NCBI GenBank assembly: GCA_017623295.1
Contig: JAGAPK010000070.1
Span: 1 to 64,000 of the forward strand
DNA: 64,000 nucleotides
Source of the DNA: Lachnospiraceae bacterium
GTDB taxonomy: Bacteria; Bacillota; Clostridia; Lachnospirales; Lachnospiraceae
Reading direction: 5' to 3'
Position numbers and translations under genes: made by a program. Below are positions 1 to 8,466 of the stretch, piece after piece; the stretch's first letter is position 1, and every line of letters begins with the position of its first letter. Below the pieces are notes generated by a model. It was not told the origin of the DNA, made no database searches, and worked only from the letters and a program-made list of their open reading frames with translations.

Positions 1-11
1 AAATATACAAA

Positions 12-79
12 GAGACTGTGGTTGTAGCCTTTCTGAAACCATCAAGTGGTAGGAGTAAGCAAACAATCCACAGTATCTC
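12..79 (+). repeat. Long-range inverted repeat upstream of the murF-like gene
   Basis: GAGACTGTGG (12-21) can pair with CCACAGT-at-CTC (68-79) with a two-base bulge, and a small ACCA/TGGT hairpin (38-41/47-50) lies inside. This could be a leader RNA fold or the end of an upstream structure. No known riboswitch class is recognised and no T-run follows, so chance pairing cannot be excluded. The rest of 1-156 holds no gene I can support. CATACAGT at 91-98 resembles a sigma-E -10 box but has no convincing -35. Confidence 0.25.
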
Positions 80-156
80 CAATAGTATAGCATACAGTCC
101 TTGGAGAGGGACTATAAACACTACTACTTTATAATACGAGGGATTAGGACTTACCT

Positions 157-1782
157 ATGGAGATTGTTTTGTGGATTATCTGGTTTGGCACTTATCTGTG
201 GGGTGCTGTATGGTTTGAAATATATATTATGCACATGTTTCAGCAAAATTCCTATAAACCGAGAGAATATAGGGAATGGATGCAGGTAACAGGCAATATT
301 GGAAGACTGCTTGGTAAAGCATTATACGCATGGATTTCGCTTATTTTATTTGTGATTCTGTTAGCAGGCGGCAGAGAAATGAAAGCGGCAACGGGACTGC
401 TTATTGCAGCCTGTTTCATGAATTTGATGACGATTCTGGTAAATAAGCCAAGACAGGCGAAGAAACCGCTTGTTTATACGCCGAGAGTGAAAAGAATGTT
501 AATAACAACCGGCGTGGTGTATGTGCTTGCTGTTGTGATAGCAGTGCTTGGCTGTAAACTGGCAGGAAATGTTTTGTGGGACAATGGCAAGGCAGTTATA
601 ATTTGTGCGATTCTATTATCGGCTATATTTGCACTGATTCCGCTTCTGGTACTGCTTGTTAATCTGATAAACCGTCCGATTGAAAAAGGAGTCAACCAGC
701 ATTATATCAATGATGCAGCGAGAATTTTGAAGGAAATGCGGAATCTGACGATTATTGGTGTGACCGGAAGTTATGGCAAAACAAGTGTGAAATATTTCCT
801 GAGTAAATTGTTATCAACGCAGTTTAGTGTGCTTCATACACCGGGAAATTTTAATACAACGCTTGGTGTTGTAAGAACGATTCGTGAACAGATGAAATCT
901 TTTCATGAAATCTTTATTTGTGAAATGGGTGCCAGAGAAGTTGGGGATATTAAAGAAATATGTGATTTAGTGCATCCTCAGTATGGTATTATTACTTCCA
1001 TCGGACCGCAGCATTTGCAGAGTTTCCATAGTATCGAAAATGTAATTGGAACAAAATTTGAACTGGCAGATGCGGTGCCGGCAGAAGGAAAAGTTTTTCT
1101 GAACTATGACAATGAATATATTCGAAATCATAAGATAGATAAACAGATTGTAAGCTATGGTGTATCGGAAGAAAATGTGACTTACCGTGCATATGATGTT
1201 TCTGTTTCCAAAGAAGGTTCTGCCTTTAAGATGAAGGACCGGGAAGGAAAAGAATATGAATTCCACACCCGATTAGTTGGAAATCATAATGTGCAGAATA
1301 TTGCCGGAGCAATTGCAGTTGCCAATACACTTGGAATTCCGATGGAGAAGTTAATTTATCCAGTGAAGCAGTTAGAAAGTGTTCCACATCGATTACAGCT
1401 TTTGAAACAGGGAAATCGTACGATTCTTGACGACAGTTATAATTCCAATAAAAATGGTTTTAAAGCAGCTCTTGATACATTGGCAATGTTTGAGGATTTG
1501 CGTATTTTAATGACACCTGGTATGGTAGAACTTGGCGAAAAGCAGTATGATGAGAACAAGGAAGTAGGCGTATATGCTGCTGATAAATGTGATTATGCTG
1601 TTTTAGTCGGTAAAGAGCAGACCAAACCAATTCAGGATGGTATGTTAGAAGCCGGGTTTGCGCAGAATAAGATGATTGTGGTAGACAATTTACAGGAAGC
1701 TTTTCAGATGGTAAATGCGATTCCGGGTGAGAAGCAGAAAGTAATTTTGATTGAAAATGATTTGCCGGACAATTATACTTAA
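157..1782 (+). CDS. Membrane-anchored MurF-like Mur ligase
   Basis: 541 aa. The first ~172 residues form about five hydrophobic segments (near 1-25, 50-71, 76-95, 113-137, 142-172). They are followed by Mur ligase central and C-terminal domains: P-loop GVTGSYGKTS at ~201, the GNHNVQNIAGA motif, DDSYNSNKNGF and GMVELGEKQYDEN, all closest to MurF. MurF adds D-Ala-D-Ala to the UDP-MurNAc peptide, but here the normal N-terminal UDP-substrate domain is replaced by membrane helices, so the substrate may be lipid-linked (inference). The ATG follows a weak GAGGGATTAGG. A Ddl-like gene starts 30 nt downstream and is probably co-transcribed. Family is certain; exact reaction is not. Confidence 0.85.
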   Translation: MEIVLWIIWFGTYLWGAVWFEIYIMHMFQQNSYKPREYREWMQVTGNIGRLLGKALYAWISLILFVILLAGGREMKAATGLLIAACFMNLMTILVNKPRQAKKPLVYTPRVKRMLITTGVVYVLAVVIAVLGCKLAGNVLWDNGKAVIICAILLSAIFALIPLLVLLVNLINRPIEKGVNQHYINDAARILKEMRNLTIIGVTGSYGKTSVKYFLSKLLSTQFSVLHTPGNFNTTLGVVRTIREQMKSFHEIFICEMGAREVGDIKEICDLVHPQYGIITSIGPQHLQSFHSIENVIGTKFELADAVPAEGKVFLNYDNEYIRNHKIDKQIVSYGVSEENVTYRAYDVSVSKEGSAFKMKDREGKEYEFHTRLVGNHNVQNIAGAIAVANTLGIPMEKLIYPVKQLESVPHRLQLLKQGNRTILDDSYNSNKNGFKAALDTLAMFEDLRILMTPGMVELGEKQYDENKEVGVYAADKCDYAVLVGKEQTKPIQDGMLEAGFAQNKMIVVDNLQEAFQMVNAIPGEKQKVILIENDLPDNYT

Positions 1783-1812
1783 TAGTAAGAAATGAAAAGA
1801 GGGTCTTAGATT

Positions 1813-2994
1813 ATGAAAATTAAAGTAGGCGTTTTCTTTGGCGGTAAGAGCGTAGAACATGAGGTGTCCGTTATTTCCGGTATTCAGGCATTAAAGTCCT
1901 TTAACCTGGATAAATACGAACCGATTCCGATTTACATTACAAAAGAAAATGAAATGTATACCGGCGAAGCAATAGGTGATATTGCTAACTATAAAAATAT
2001 TCCGGAATTGTTAAAAAAGAGCACAAGAATCTTTTTCATCTGTGAACAGGGTAAAGTAAATCTGGTGCAGTACCCGGAGAAGAAGTTTGGAAATTCGGTT
2101 GTGAATTATATTGATGTAGCGTTTCCGGTAGTGCATGGTGCGAATGTAGAAGATGGTTCCTTACAGGGATTTTTACGTCATTATAATATACCACTTGTTG
2201 GCTGTGATGTTATGGCATCTGCAGTTACAATGGATAAATATGTTATGAAGACTGTTTTGAAAGACAATGATATTCCGGTATTAGATTGCGTTACATTGCA
2301 TGTGAAAGAATACCAGGCAGATGAAGAAGCAGCTTATCGTAAGATAGAGAATAAAGTAGCTTATCCTGTTATTATTAAACCGGTTAACTTAGGTTCCAGC
2401 GTAGGTATCAAGATTGCCAAAGACAGAGAAGGCTTGAAAGAGGCTTTGGAATACGCTTATGAATTTGGACAGAAGGTATTGATAGAACGTGCGATTATGA
2501 ATCTGCGTGAAATTAACTGTGCGGTACTTGGTGATTATGAAACAGCCCAGGCATCCGAGTGTGAAGAACCTGTTTCCAGCGATGAAATTTTAAGCTATGA
2601 AGACAAATATGTGGCAGGCGATAAAAACGGTTCACAGGGTATGCGTACAGCCAAAAGAGAACTTCCTGCCAATCTGACACCGGAGCTTCGTGAACAGATT
2701 CGTTCTATCGCAGTGAAAACATTCCAGGTATTAGATTGTAACGGTGTATCTCGTATTGACTTTATGATTGATAAAGACACCAACCAGGTATATGTCAACG
2801 AAATCAATCCAATTCCGGGTTCTCTGGCATTTTATTTGTGGGAGGCTCTTGGAAAACCATATGCAGAATTATTGGATGATATGGTTAAACTGGCTCTTAA
2901 GAGGGAGAGAGAAGAGAAGAACTTAATGACTTCCTTCCAGAGCAATATTTTACAGAATGCAAACTTATCTGGCGCAAAGGGTGTCAAGAAATAA
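1813..2994 (+). CDS. D-alanine--D-alanine ligase family ATP-grasp protein
   Basis: 393 aa. Ddl joins two D-Ala for peptidoglycan precursors. Seen: N-terminal FFGGKSVEHEVSVISG, HGANVEDGSLQGFL, ATP-loop NLGSSVGIKIAK, omega-loop tyrosine in SYEDKY (a D-Ala-type rather than VanA-type loop), RIDF and EINPIPGS. The stretch after EIN, PIPGSLAFYLW, departs from the usual NTxPGxTxxS that contacts the second substrate, so acceptor specificity may differ. A ~30-residue tail follows the ATP-grasp fold, making it longer than classical ~350-aa Ddl. Likely an operon with the preceding Mur ligase; the gene ends at a strong bidirectional terminator. Family is clear; calling it the housekeeping Ddl would be an assumption. 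Confidence 0.85.
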   Translation: MKIKVGVFFGGKSVEHEVSVISGIQALKSFNLDKYEPIPIYITKENEMYTGEAIGDIANYKNIPELLKKSTRIFFICEQGKVNLVQYPEKKFGNSVVNYIDVAFPVVHGANVEDGSLQGFLRHYNIPLVGCDVMASAVTMDKYVMKTVLKDNDIPVLDCVTLHVKEYQADEEAAYRKIENKVAYPVIIKPVNLGSSVGIKIAKDREGLKEALEYAYEFGQKVLIERAIMNLREINCAVLGDYETAQASECEEPVSSDEILSYEDKYVAGDKNGSQGMRTAKRELPANLTPELREQIRSIAVKTFQVLDCNGVSRIDFMIDKDTNQVYVNEINPIPGSLAFYLWEALGKPYAELLDDMVKLALKREREEKNLMTSFQSNILQNANLSGAKGVKK

Positions 2995-3031
2995 GGTCTT
3001 TACAAATAAAAAATAATTGCAAAGTAATAAC

Positions 3032-3065
3032 AAAAATCCGGTATAGAAAACTATACCGGATTTTT
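3032..3065. terminator. Bidirectional intrinsic terminator
   Basis: A perfect 15-bp stem, 3032-3046 with 3051-3065, closes an AAAA loop and has A-runs on the left and T-runs on the right. It serves the plus-strand ligase pair and also holds the stop codon (3051-3053) of the converging minus-strand GGDEF/EAL gene. Confidence 0.92.
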
Positions 3066-6026
3066 TGATTGTTCTTGCTGTTCCTGATAATATTTATTCA
3101 TACTGAGTAATTTGTTTTTCTGTACCGTCGAGATAGTATCTGTCACATTGGTTAAGAAGACGTAGAACAAATCACCACCGGCTCCGATTGGGGCAGGTTC
3201 TAAGTGACCGTAATCGTCGATCCAGCGAATTTCACCATCTTTACGGATAATACGATATTGAATGAAATCCATATGTTGTTCCGAAGTAATAGTCTGGTCG
3301 TTGATTTCCCATTCAATACGTGCCAGGTCATCCGGATGTACCATGCCCCGGAAGGAACGGTTTACATGATTTCTGAATTCTTCTACCGTGTCGCATCCAA
3401 AAAGTTCCAGTATTTTTGGATTGGCATATAATATTTTCTGGTTTCCGCTTGCCTGATAGATAAAGAAACCATCGGACATATTAGCAAGACTTTCTACCAT
3501 TCGTTGTCTTCTGGTGTCTTCGGATTCGCGCATGATGGTATCAATGCTGCGAATCACCATGATAGCTGTTTTGGCAGAACCATCATCATCTCGTTCGCTT
3601 ACGATGAAGCTTGTCTGACACCATTCGTCAGAAAGACCTTTCGTACTTCTGCGATAAACATATTCTGTAGAGTTCTGCTTGTGCAATATACTGCATATGT
3701 TTTCCAAAGATAAAAACTTGCGGACGTTTTCTTCGTCAATATCCAGAATTTTTCCGGTATAGAAATGACGATTAACCATTTCCTCATAGTTTCCACGCTC
3801 TAAAATATGGTTTTCATTTGGATAAATCATTCTGCAATAATTATCCTGTAAGTGTACGAAGTAAACTTCGCGGTAGGATAACATGATGCTGTTTAATGCG
3901 TTTTCACGAATATGTTCATGTGTGAAGTCACGCAAGATACAAGCAACATAACAGGGTGCATATTGATAAAAGGTAAACAACAGGTAACGGCTGGAAATAG
4001 AGCTGTATACGTATACTTCGTGCATTTCTCCATGATAGGCAGCCTGATATACTTTTTTCCAGGTATCTTCTTTGTTTTTATGAAAAGCTTTCAAGGCAAT
4101 GAGTTTAAGACGATGTAAATCATTGTCACAATTTTTCATTAACTCAGGATTTGCATATGCTATTTCAAAATCATAAGGAGTATCATTTTCGTCAATGATA
4201 ATCTTGGCAACACCATAGGCATAAGGCACATGATGATAAAAGTCTTTCATTTGTGCAAGATGTTCTTTGGATAAATCAATGTTTTCCGAAGGAGTAATCT
4301 CTTTTGGTGCCTTCTGTTCCTGCTTATCGGTCATATCGACAAGTGAGCTGTAAAATAACTTTTTGCCATCTGTCTCTTTTAGGAAAAAGACTCTCAGATA
4401 TACCCACAATGTTTTGCCATCCATTCGAAGGAAATGGATAAAACCGTCAGCACCGAGCATCGGATTTTCATACGCCTGTTCAAAAATAGCAAATAAGGTT
4501 GGACGGTCATCATCCCGAATGTGGTTCCAGAATCTTTTAACCGAACTGTTATCAGAACCGTTTGGAATACCTGCTAAACGGTAATACTGCTCATTGATAC
4601 GGGTAACTTCAATTCGATTATCATACATTTCATAAAAGGCAACCGGACCGATAATGTTATTTACCATACTGTCCGTGAAGAAATTGTTATCCAGAAATTC
4701 TCTTGTGCGGAGAGAATCCACCTGTTTACACCATAATCCGGTGAAATCAAGTCGTCTTTCATCGGTTAATAATTCTTCGAACTGGGCAATTGGAAGTGGC
4801 TTATAATAGTAATAACCCTGTGTATAACGACAGCCCATGTTTAACAGGAAACGTTCCTGATTCTGTGTTTCGACACCTTCTACAATAATTGGAAGCTGCA
4901 TCAGTCTTGCCATGTTAATAACAGATTCAAGAATACCGATACCACGTTCTTTTTCCTGTTCATTGATGTCTAAGAAACGCATATCCAATTTCAATACATC
5001 TACGGTAATATTCCGAAGCATATTCAAAGAGGAATAACCGCAGCCGAAATCATCCATCATAACAATGAAACCATGATTACGCAGTTCCTGAACGGTGCCA
5101 TCAATCGTCTGGTTGTTTTCGGTATAGGCACTTTCCGTGATTTCTACTTTAATCAGTTTTTCGGAAAGGTTATAGGTATGTAAAAGCTCTAATAAGTAAG
5201 CCGCTACGTCCATAGAAAAAATATCGATTCGGGATACATTTATCGAAATAGGAACCGGACGATAGCCTCGGTCAATCCAGCTGCGAAGCCATTCAAATAC
5301 TTTGCGCCAGACATGACGGTCCAGGTCGGCAATTAAACCGTTTTTCTCCAATACAGGAATGAAAACACCCGGAGGCACGATACCTTTGGTGCTATGCTGC
5401 CAGCGGACAAGTGATTCGGCACCAATAATTTTACCGGTGGAGATATCACATTGTGGCTGTGCATAGAAAGTAAATTCGTCATTTTCCAGAGCAGTCTGAA
5501 TTTCAGCAAGCAAAATAAGCTCCTGCTCCAGGTCCGTTTCCATACTGGAATCGTAATAGCAGATACGATTCGTGTATTTATTCATGACATAAGAAAGTGC
5601 AGTAGTTGCACGGTCATAAATCATTTCAGGAGCAATGCTCGTATCATCGATTGGACAGACACCGATGGCGGGAAGAAATCCCACCGTATTATTCCACAGT
5701 CTGACACCCTTGATGATCTCATCTTTCAATTCCGTAAAGGCATCTGGAAGATTTGGCATGACAATTGCAAAGTTATCACCGCCTAAATAGCCGGAAACAG
5801 AATCATATTTTGTTTCCAGTTGTTTCAGGCAATTACTGATATACTGTAAGAGTTCGTCACCGGATTCGCGCCCATATAATTTGTTAAAAAGGCGGAAATG
5901 CTCAATATCAATAGCAACCATACAATGGGTATCCGGTTGAAGATTTTGAATGAATTGTCCGGCTTGCTGGATAAAAGAAAGATTATATAATAAGCCGGTT
6001 AAAGAATTATATTGTTCCATAAGCAA
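3051..6026 (-). CDS. GGDEF (degenerate)-EAL-PAS cyclic-di-GMP protein
   Basis: 991 aa, no membrane segments seen. Order: GGDEF-like domain (~1-170) with signature GGDNF, EAL domain (~175-430), then about four PAS-like sensor regions to the C-terminus (the last begins near ANMSDGFFIYQ). The EAL domain keeps ESLVRW, MMDDFGCGYSSL, VLKLDMRF and VEGVET, so phosphodiesterase activity on c-di-GMP is plausible. GGDNF has lost the usual glutamate, so cyclase activity is doubtful and the domain may instead bind GTP. PAS domains after rather than before the catalytic pair is an unusual order. The start has GGGGAGAG seven bases upstream and a TTGATT-17-TAAAAT promoter. Confidence 0.9.
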   Translation of the reverse strand: MLMEQYNSLTGLLYNLSFIQQAGQFIQNLQPDTHCMVAIDIEHFRLFNKLYGRESGDELLQYISNCLKQLETKYDSVSGYLGGDNFAIVMPNLPDAFTELKDEIIKGVRLWNNTVGFLPAIGVCPIDDTSIAPEMIYDRATTALSYVMNKYTNRICYYDSSMETDLEQELILLAEIQTALENDEFTFYAQPQCDISTGKIIGAESLVRWQHSTKGIVPPGVFIPVLEKNGLIADLDRHVWRKVFEWLRSWIDRGYRPVPISINVSRIDIFSMDVAAYLLELLHTYNLSEKLIKVEITESAYTENNQTIDGTVQELRNHGFIVMMDDFGCGYSSLNMLRNITVDVLKLDMRFLDINEQEKERGIGILESVINMARLMQLPIIVEGVETQNQERFLLNMGCRYTQGYYYYKPLPIAQFEELLTDERRLDFTGLWCKQVDSLRTREFLDNNFFTDSMVNNIIGPVAFYEMYDNRIEVTRINEQYYRLAGIPNGSDNSSVKRFWNHIRDDDRPTLFAIFEQAYENPMLGADGFIHFLRMDGKTLWVYLRVFFLKETDGKKLFYSSLVDMTDKQEQKAPKEITPSENIDLSKEHLAQMKDFYHHVPYAYGVAKIIIDENDTPYDFEIAYANPELMKNCDNDLHRLKLIALKAFHKNKEDTWKKVYQAAYHGEMHEVYVYSSISSRYLLFTFYQYAPCYVACILRDFTHEHIRENALNSIMLSYREVYFVHLQDNYCRMIYPNENHILERGNYEEMVNRHFYTGKILDIDEENVRKFLSLENICSILHKQNSTEYVYRRSTKGLSDEWCQTSFIVSERDDDGSAKTAIMVIRSIDTIMRESEDTRRQRMVESLANMSDGFFIYQASGNQKILYANPKILELFGCDTVEEFRNHVNRSFRGMVHPDDLARIEWEINDQTITSEQHMDFIQYRIIRKDGEIRWIDDYGHLEPAPIGAGGDLFYVFLTNVTDTISTVQKNKLLSMNKYYQEQQEQSKNPV

Positions 6027-6069
6027 CTCTCCCCTGATAACACAATCGAACTAGTACCATTTTACTATT

Positions 6070-6098
6070 ATTTTACTTCGTTTTAGGTATGAAATCAA
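6070..6098 (-). promoter_or_regulatory. Sigma-A type promoter of the GGDEF/EAL gene
   Basis: On the minus strand TTGATT (6093-6098) is followed after 17 nt by TAAAAT (6070-6075), about 45 nt upstream of the start codon. Confidence 0.55.
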
Positions 6099-6133
6099 TT
6101 GTTTACGGAGAGAAAATAGAAAAAATTAAGTAA

Positions 6134-6781
6134 TTAGTATATAGAAGAAAAAAGTTGTTTTGCCATATTACTTAATTCCTCAAAATCAGAGGAGGACAGC
6201 TTGGAAACATTGGTGGTATGAAAATGCCGTATCTGGCGTTTTTCTGTACAATTTTCTATTTTTCTGGTATTGAGGGAGTATTTATCACCCTTGCCGAATC
6301 TTCCGATTTCGGTGGTGTCAAAGGATAAATAGGCATCGTCAACGCCCTGTGCATGTACTAAAGCAAAGATAACAGTTTCCATCTGGGTATCCGGATTATA
6401 AATGGTGTCACGCACGATAACCAATCTGGTCTGATTACTTTCTTTTAACAACTGCTTCTGCTTCTCGGGAGACATGATATAGGTTCGATGCAGAACCAGA
6501 ACACCAATGGCACCAAAGATGAGCAGGAAGAAAGAAGCAAACACTTTACTGACGATACCCCAGTAGACACCGCCAATTCCAATAAGGAGCAGACCGCCAC
6601 CTAAAAAGCCACCCTGAATTTTTCCGGCAGGCAGTATCAGCGCGAAGGTAATCATACCAAACGCTAAAAAGATAGCACCGATAAAAAGAGCGCCGTCATG
6701 AAAAAAGTAAATTGCGATAGCCCACATAATTAAAGATACAACGACAATAGTTTCTGCACTTGCATAAGTTTTTGATTCCAT
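6134..6781 (-). CDS. Membrane protein of unknown function
   Basis: 215 aa. Four hydrophobic segments fill the first ~110 residues. A soluble C-terminal half (~115-215) contains YNPDTQMETVIFALVHAQGVDD and is probably cytoplasmic. I do not recognise the family. The ATG has AAGAGGG eight bases upstream. It is divergent from the AraC-type regulator gene at 6990 with ~200 nt between them, and lies just upstream of the GGDEF/EAL gene on the same strand, but the promoter seen at 6070-6098 makes co-transcription unnecessary. The intergenic DNA carries a TAATATATTA palindrome. Confidence 0.7.
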   Translation of the reverse strand: MESKTYASAETIVVVSLIMWAIAIYFFHDGALFIGAIFLAFGMITFALILPAGKIQGGFLGGGLLLIGIGGVYWGIVSKVFASFFLLIFGAIGVLVLHRTYIMSPEKQKQLLKESNQTRLVIVRDTIYNPDTQMETVIFALVHAQGVDDAYLSFDTTEIGRFGKGDKYSLNTRKIENCTEKRQIRHFHTTNVSKLSSSDFEELSNMAKQLFSSIY

Positions 6782-6989
6782 AATTTCCCTCTTTTACATT
6801 TCATTTATGTCTGTTTCGCAGATAAATAATAATACGTTAATACTGCGCAACGGTAATATATTACAATAAATTTCGGATTCAGGCAATGAAAGAAAACAGA
6901 AACTGTAAAACAAAAAATACGCAAAATATCAAGCGATGAGAAACAACAACTGCTATACTGAAATTACCAATTGGATAAGGAGGAACGGC

Positions 6990-7802
6990 ATGCAACAACT
7001 CCAGATATTGATGAGGGCTTTGGAATATATTGAACAGAATCTTGGTAATCCGGCGAAAACAGAGGAAATTGCCGATTATTGTTATTGTTCTAAGTCTTCT
7101 TTAGAAAAAATATTTCGATGTTTAAATAATATCAGTATACATGATTATATTGTGAGAAGAAAAATGTCATTGGCAGGCAGAAGATTGTTGGAAAATGCAG
7201 ATGTTACAGTGCTTGACGTTGCGTTAGAATTTGGTTTTTCGGGCAATGAGGCTTTTACAAGAGCTTTTAAGCAGGTGTGGAATATGACACCATCTGAATT
7301 TCGCAAGAAAAAGTGCACGGCTATTTTATTTCCACAGTATATCGGGTATACGACAGATGCAAAAGGAGAAGATGATAGTATGAAACGTAAAAATGTGGAT
7401 ATCAGCGAATTATATGATTTATTTGTGGAAAGAAGAAAATGCTATTTTATCTGTACGGATATCAAAGGACTGCTTGGGTTTAATGATATTGCAAGAAAAG
7501 CAGGCGATTTGGCAATTATAGAGGCTCTTTTGAGAATGGAAAAAGCAGCAGGCGAGGAAGATTATGTTTTTCGAATTGGTGCAGACGAATTTGTGATGAT
7601 GACAAACAGCCAGGATTTGGATTATGCCAATGAAATAAAAGAAAAAATACTTGCGTGTAACGGTAATGCGTTTGTTTATGAAAATCAGGAATTGCCATTG
7701 GAATTATATGTTTCTGTTGTGAAATTAGATGGCAATGAAATGCGGTATAAGGAATTGTTTGATACGCTGCATACAAGGATTTTGGAAAGTAAAAATATTT
7801 AA
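6990..7802 (+). CDS. AraC-type HTH regulator fused to a degenerate GGDEF domain
   Basis: 270 aa from this start. The N-terminal ~100 residues are an AraC/XylS DNA-binding domain with two helix-turn-helix units (TEEIADYCYCSKSSLEKIF and VLDVALEFGFSGNEAFTRAF). The C-terminal ~125 residues resemble a GGDEF domain: TDIKGLLGFNDIARKAGD matches the nucleotide-site region, but the signature reads IGADEF instead of GGDEF. It may sense GTP or c-di-GMP rather than make it (inference). ATG 6990 is chosen because AAGGAGGA (6977-6984) lies five bases before it; an upstream ATG at 6936 has no ribosome site. The fusion of a DNA-binding and a nucleotide-type domain is the odd point. Confidence 0.82.
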   Translation: MQQLQILMRALEYIEQNLGNPAKTEEIADYCYCSKSSLEKIFRCLNNISIHDYIVRRKMSLAGRRLLENADVTVLDVALEFGFSGNEAFTRAFKQVWNMTPSEFRKKKCTAILFPQYIGYTTDAKGEDDSMKRKNVDISELYDLFVERRKCYFICTDIKGLLGFNDIARKAGDLAIIEALLRMEKAAGEEDYVFRIGADEFVMMTNSQDLDYANEIKEKILACNGNAFVYENQELPLELYVSVVKLDGNEMRYKELFDTLHTRILESKNI

Positions 7803-7803
7803 G

Positions 7804-7832
7804 GTATAAAATACCTCTATTTACAAATACTA
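7804..7832 (+). promoter_or_regulatory. Candidate sigma-G promoter of spoVT
   Basis: GTATA (7804-7808), a 17-nt spacer and AATACTA (7826-7832) resemble the forespore sigma-G pattern (GnATA / CATAnTA) with one -10 mismatch. spoVT is sigma-G dependent in Bacillus subtilis, which fits. A 6-bp hairpin AGGTAT-AAA-ATACCT overlaps the -35. Confidence 0.4.
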
Positions 7833-7867
7833 GAGTCACAAGACTAGAAGATGTAAAAGGAGGATTT

Positions 7868-8413
7868 ATGAAAGCTACAGGAATTGTACGAAGAATAGAT
7901 GACCTCGGACGTATCGTTATTCCGAAGGAAATTCGCCGGACACTGCGTATCAGAGAAGCAGATCCGCTTGAGATATATACTGACAGAGAGGGCGAGATTA
8001 TTTTAAAAAAATATTCTCCGATTGGGGAAATGGGAACCTTTGCGAAGCAGTATGCAGACAGCATGGCACAGGTATCCGGACATATTGCGATGATTACTGA
8101 CAGAGACCAGTTTATTGCAGTGTCCGGTGGAATGAAAAGTATGCTCGGTAAAGCTATGAGCAAAGAGCTGGAAGAGAAAATTAACAACAGGGAAAGTGTA
8201 ATGGCAAGTAAGGGAGACCGAAATTTTATTCCGGTATGTCACGATGTGGACGAAGAGTATCAGCATGAAGCCATCAGTCCGATTATTTGTGAGGGTGATG
8301 TCATTGGCGCTGTCATTTTACTGGAAACAGACCATAAATCCAAAATGGGAGAAGTAGAGCAGAAATTGATTCAGTCGGCAGCAGGATTTCTGGGAAGACA
8401 GATGGAACAATAG
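7868..8413 (+). CDS. spoVT: Stage V sporulation protein T (AbrB-type regulator)
   Basis: 181 aa. The N-terminal ~50 residues are an AbrB/SpoVT swapped-hairpin DNA-binding domain (MKATGIVRRIDDLGRIVIPKEI). The rest is a GAF-like ligand-binding domain, as in Bacillus subtilis SpoVT, with matching length. SpoVT tunes sigma-G-dependent genes in the forespore, affecting cortex, coat and germination. AAGGAGGA ends four bases before the ATG. A sigma-G-like promoter lies upstream and a strong terminator downstream, so it is monocistronic. Confidence 0.93.
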   Translation: MKATGIVRRIDDLGRIVIPKEIRRTLRIREADPLEIYTDREGEIILKKYSPIGEMGTFAKQYADSMAQVSGHIAMITDRDQFIAVSGGMKSMLGKAMSKELEEKINNRESVMASKGDRNFIPVCHDVDEEYQHEAISPIICEGDVIGAVILLETDHKSKMGEVEQKLIQSAAGFLGRQMEQ

Positions 8414-8434
8414 CAGCACGAAAAGAATTGTTCG

Positions 8435-8466
8435 GGAGAATGACATTAGTGTCATTCTCCTTTTTT
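8435..8466. terminator. Terminator between spoVT and the peptidase gene
   Basis: An 11-bp perfect stem GGAGAATGACA (8435-8445) / TGTCATTCTCC (8450-8460) with TTAG loop and T6 follows spoVT. The stop codon of the converging minus-strand gene lies in its right arm. Confidence 0.9.

Noticed and set aside
70-98. Possible sigma-E promoter (CATACAGT) for the murF-like gene
   Set aside because: The -10 matches but no acceptable -35 lies 13-15 nt upstream, unlike the spoIID and sipL promoters.
7516-8187. 223-aa minus-strand open frame
   Set aside because: It runs antisense across the AraC/GGDEF gene and spoVT, has low-complexity translation, no ribosome site and no recognisable domain.
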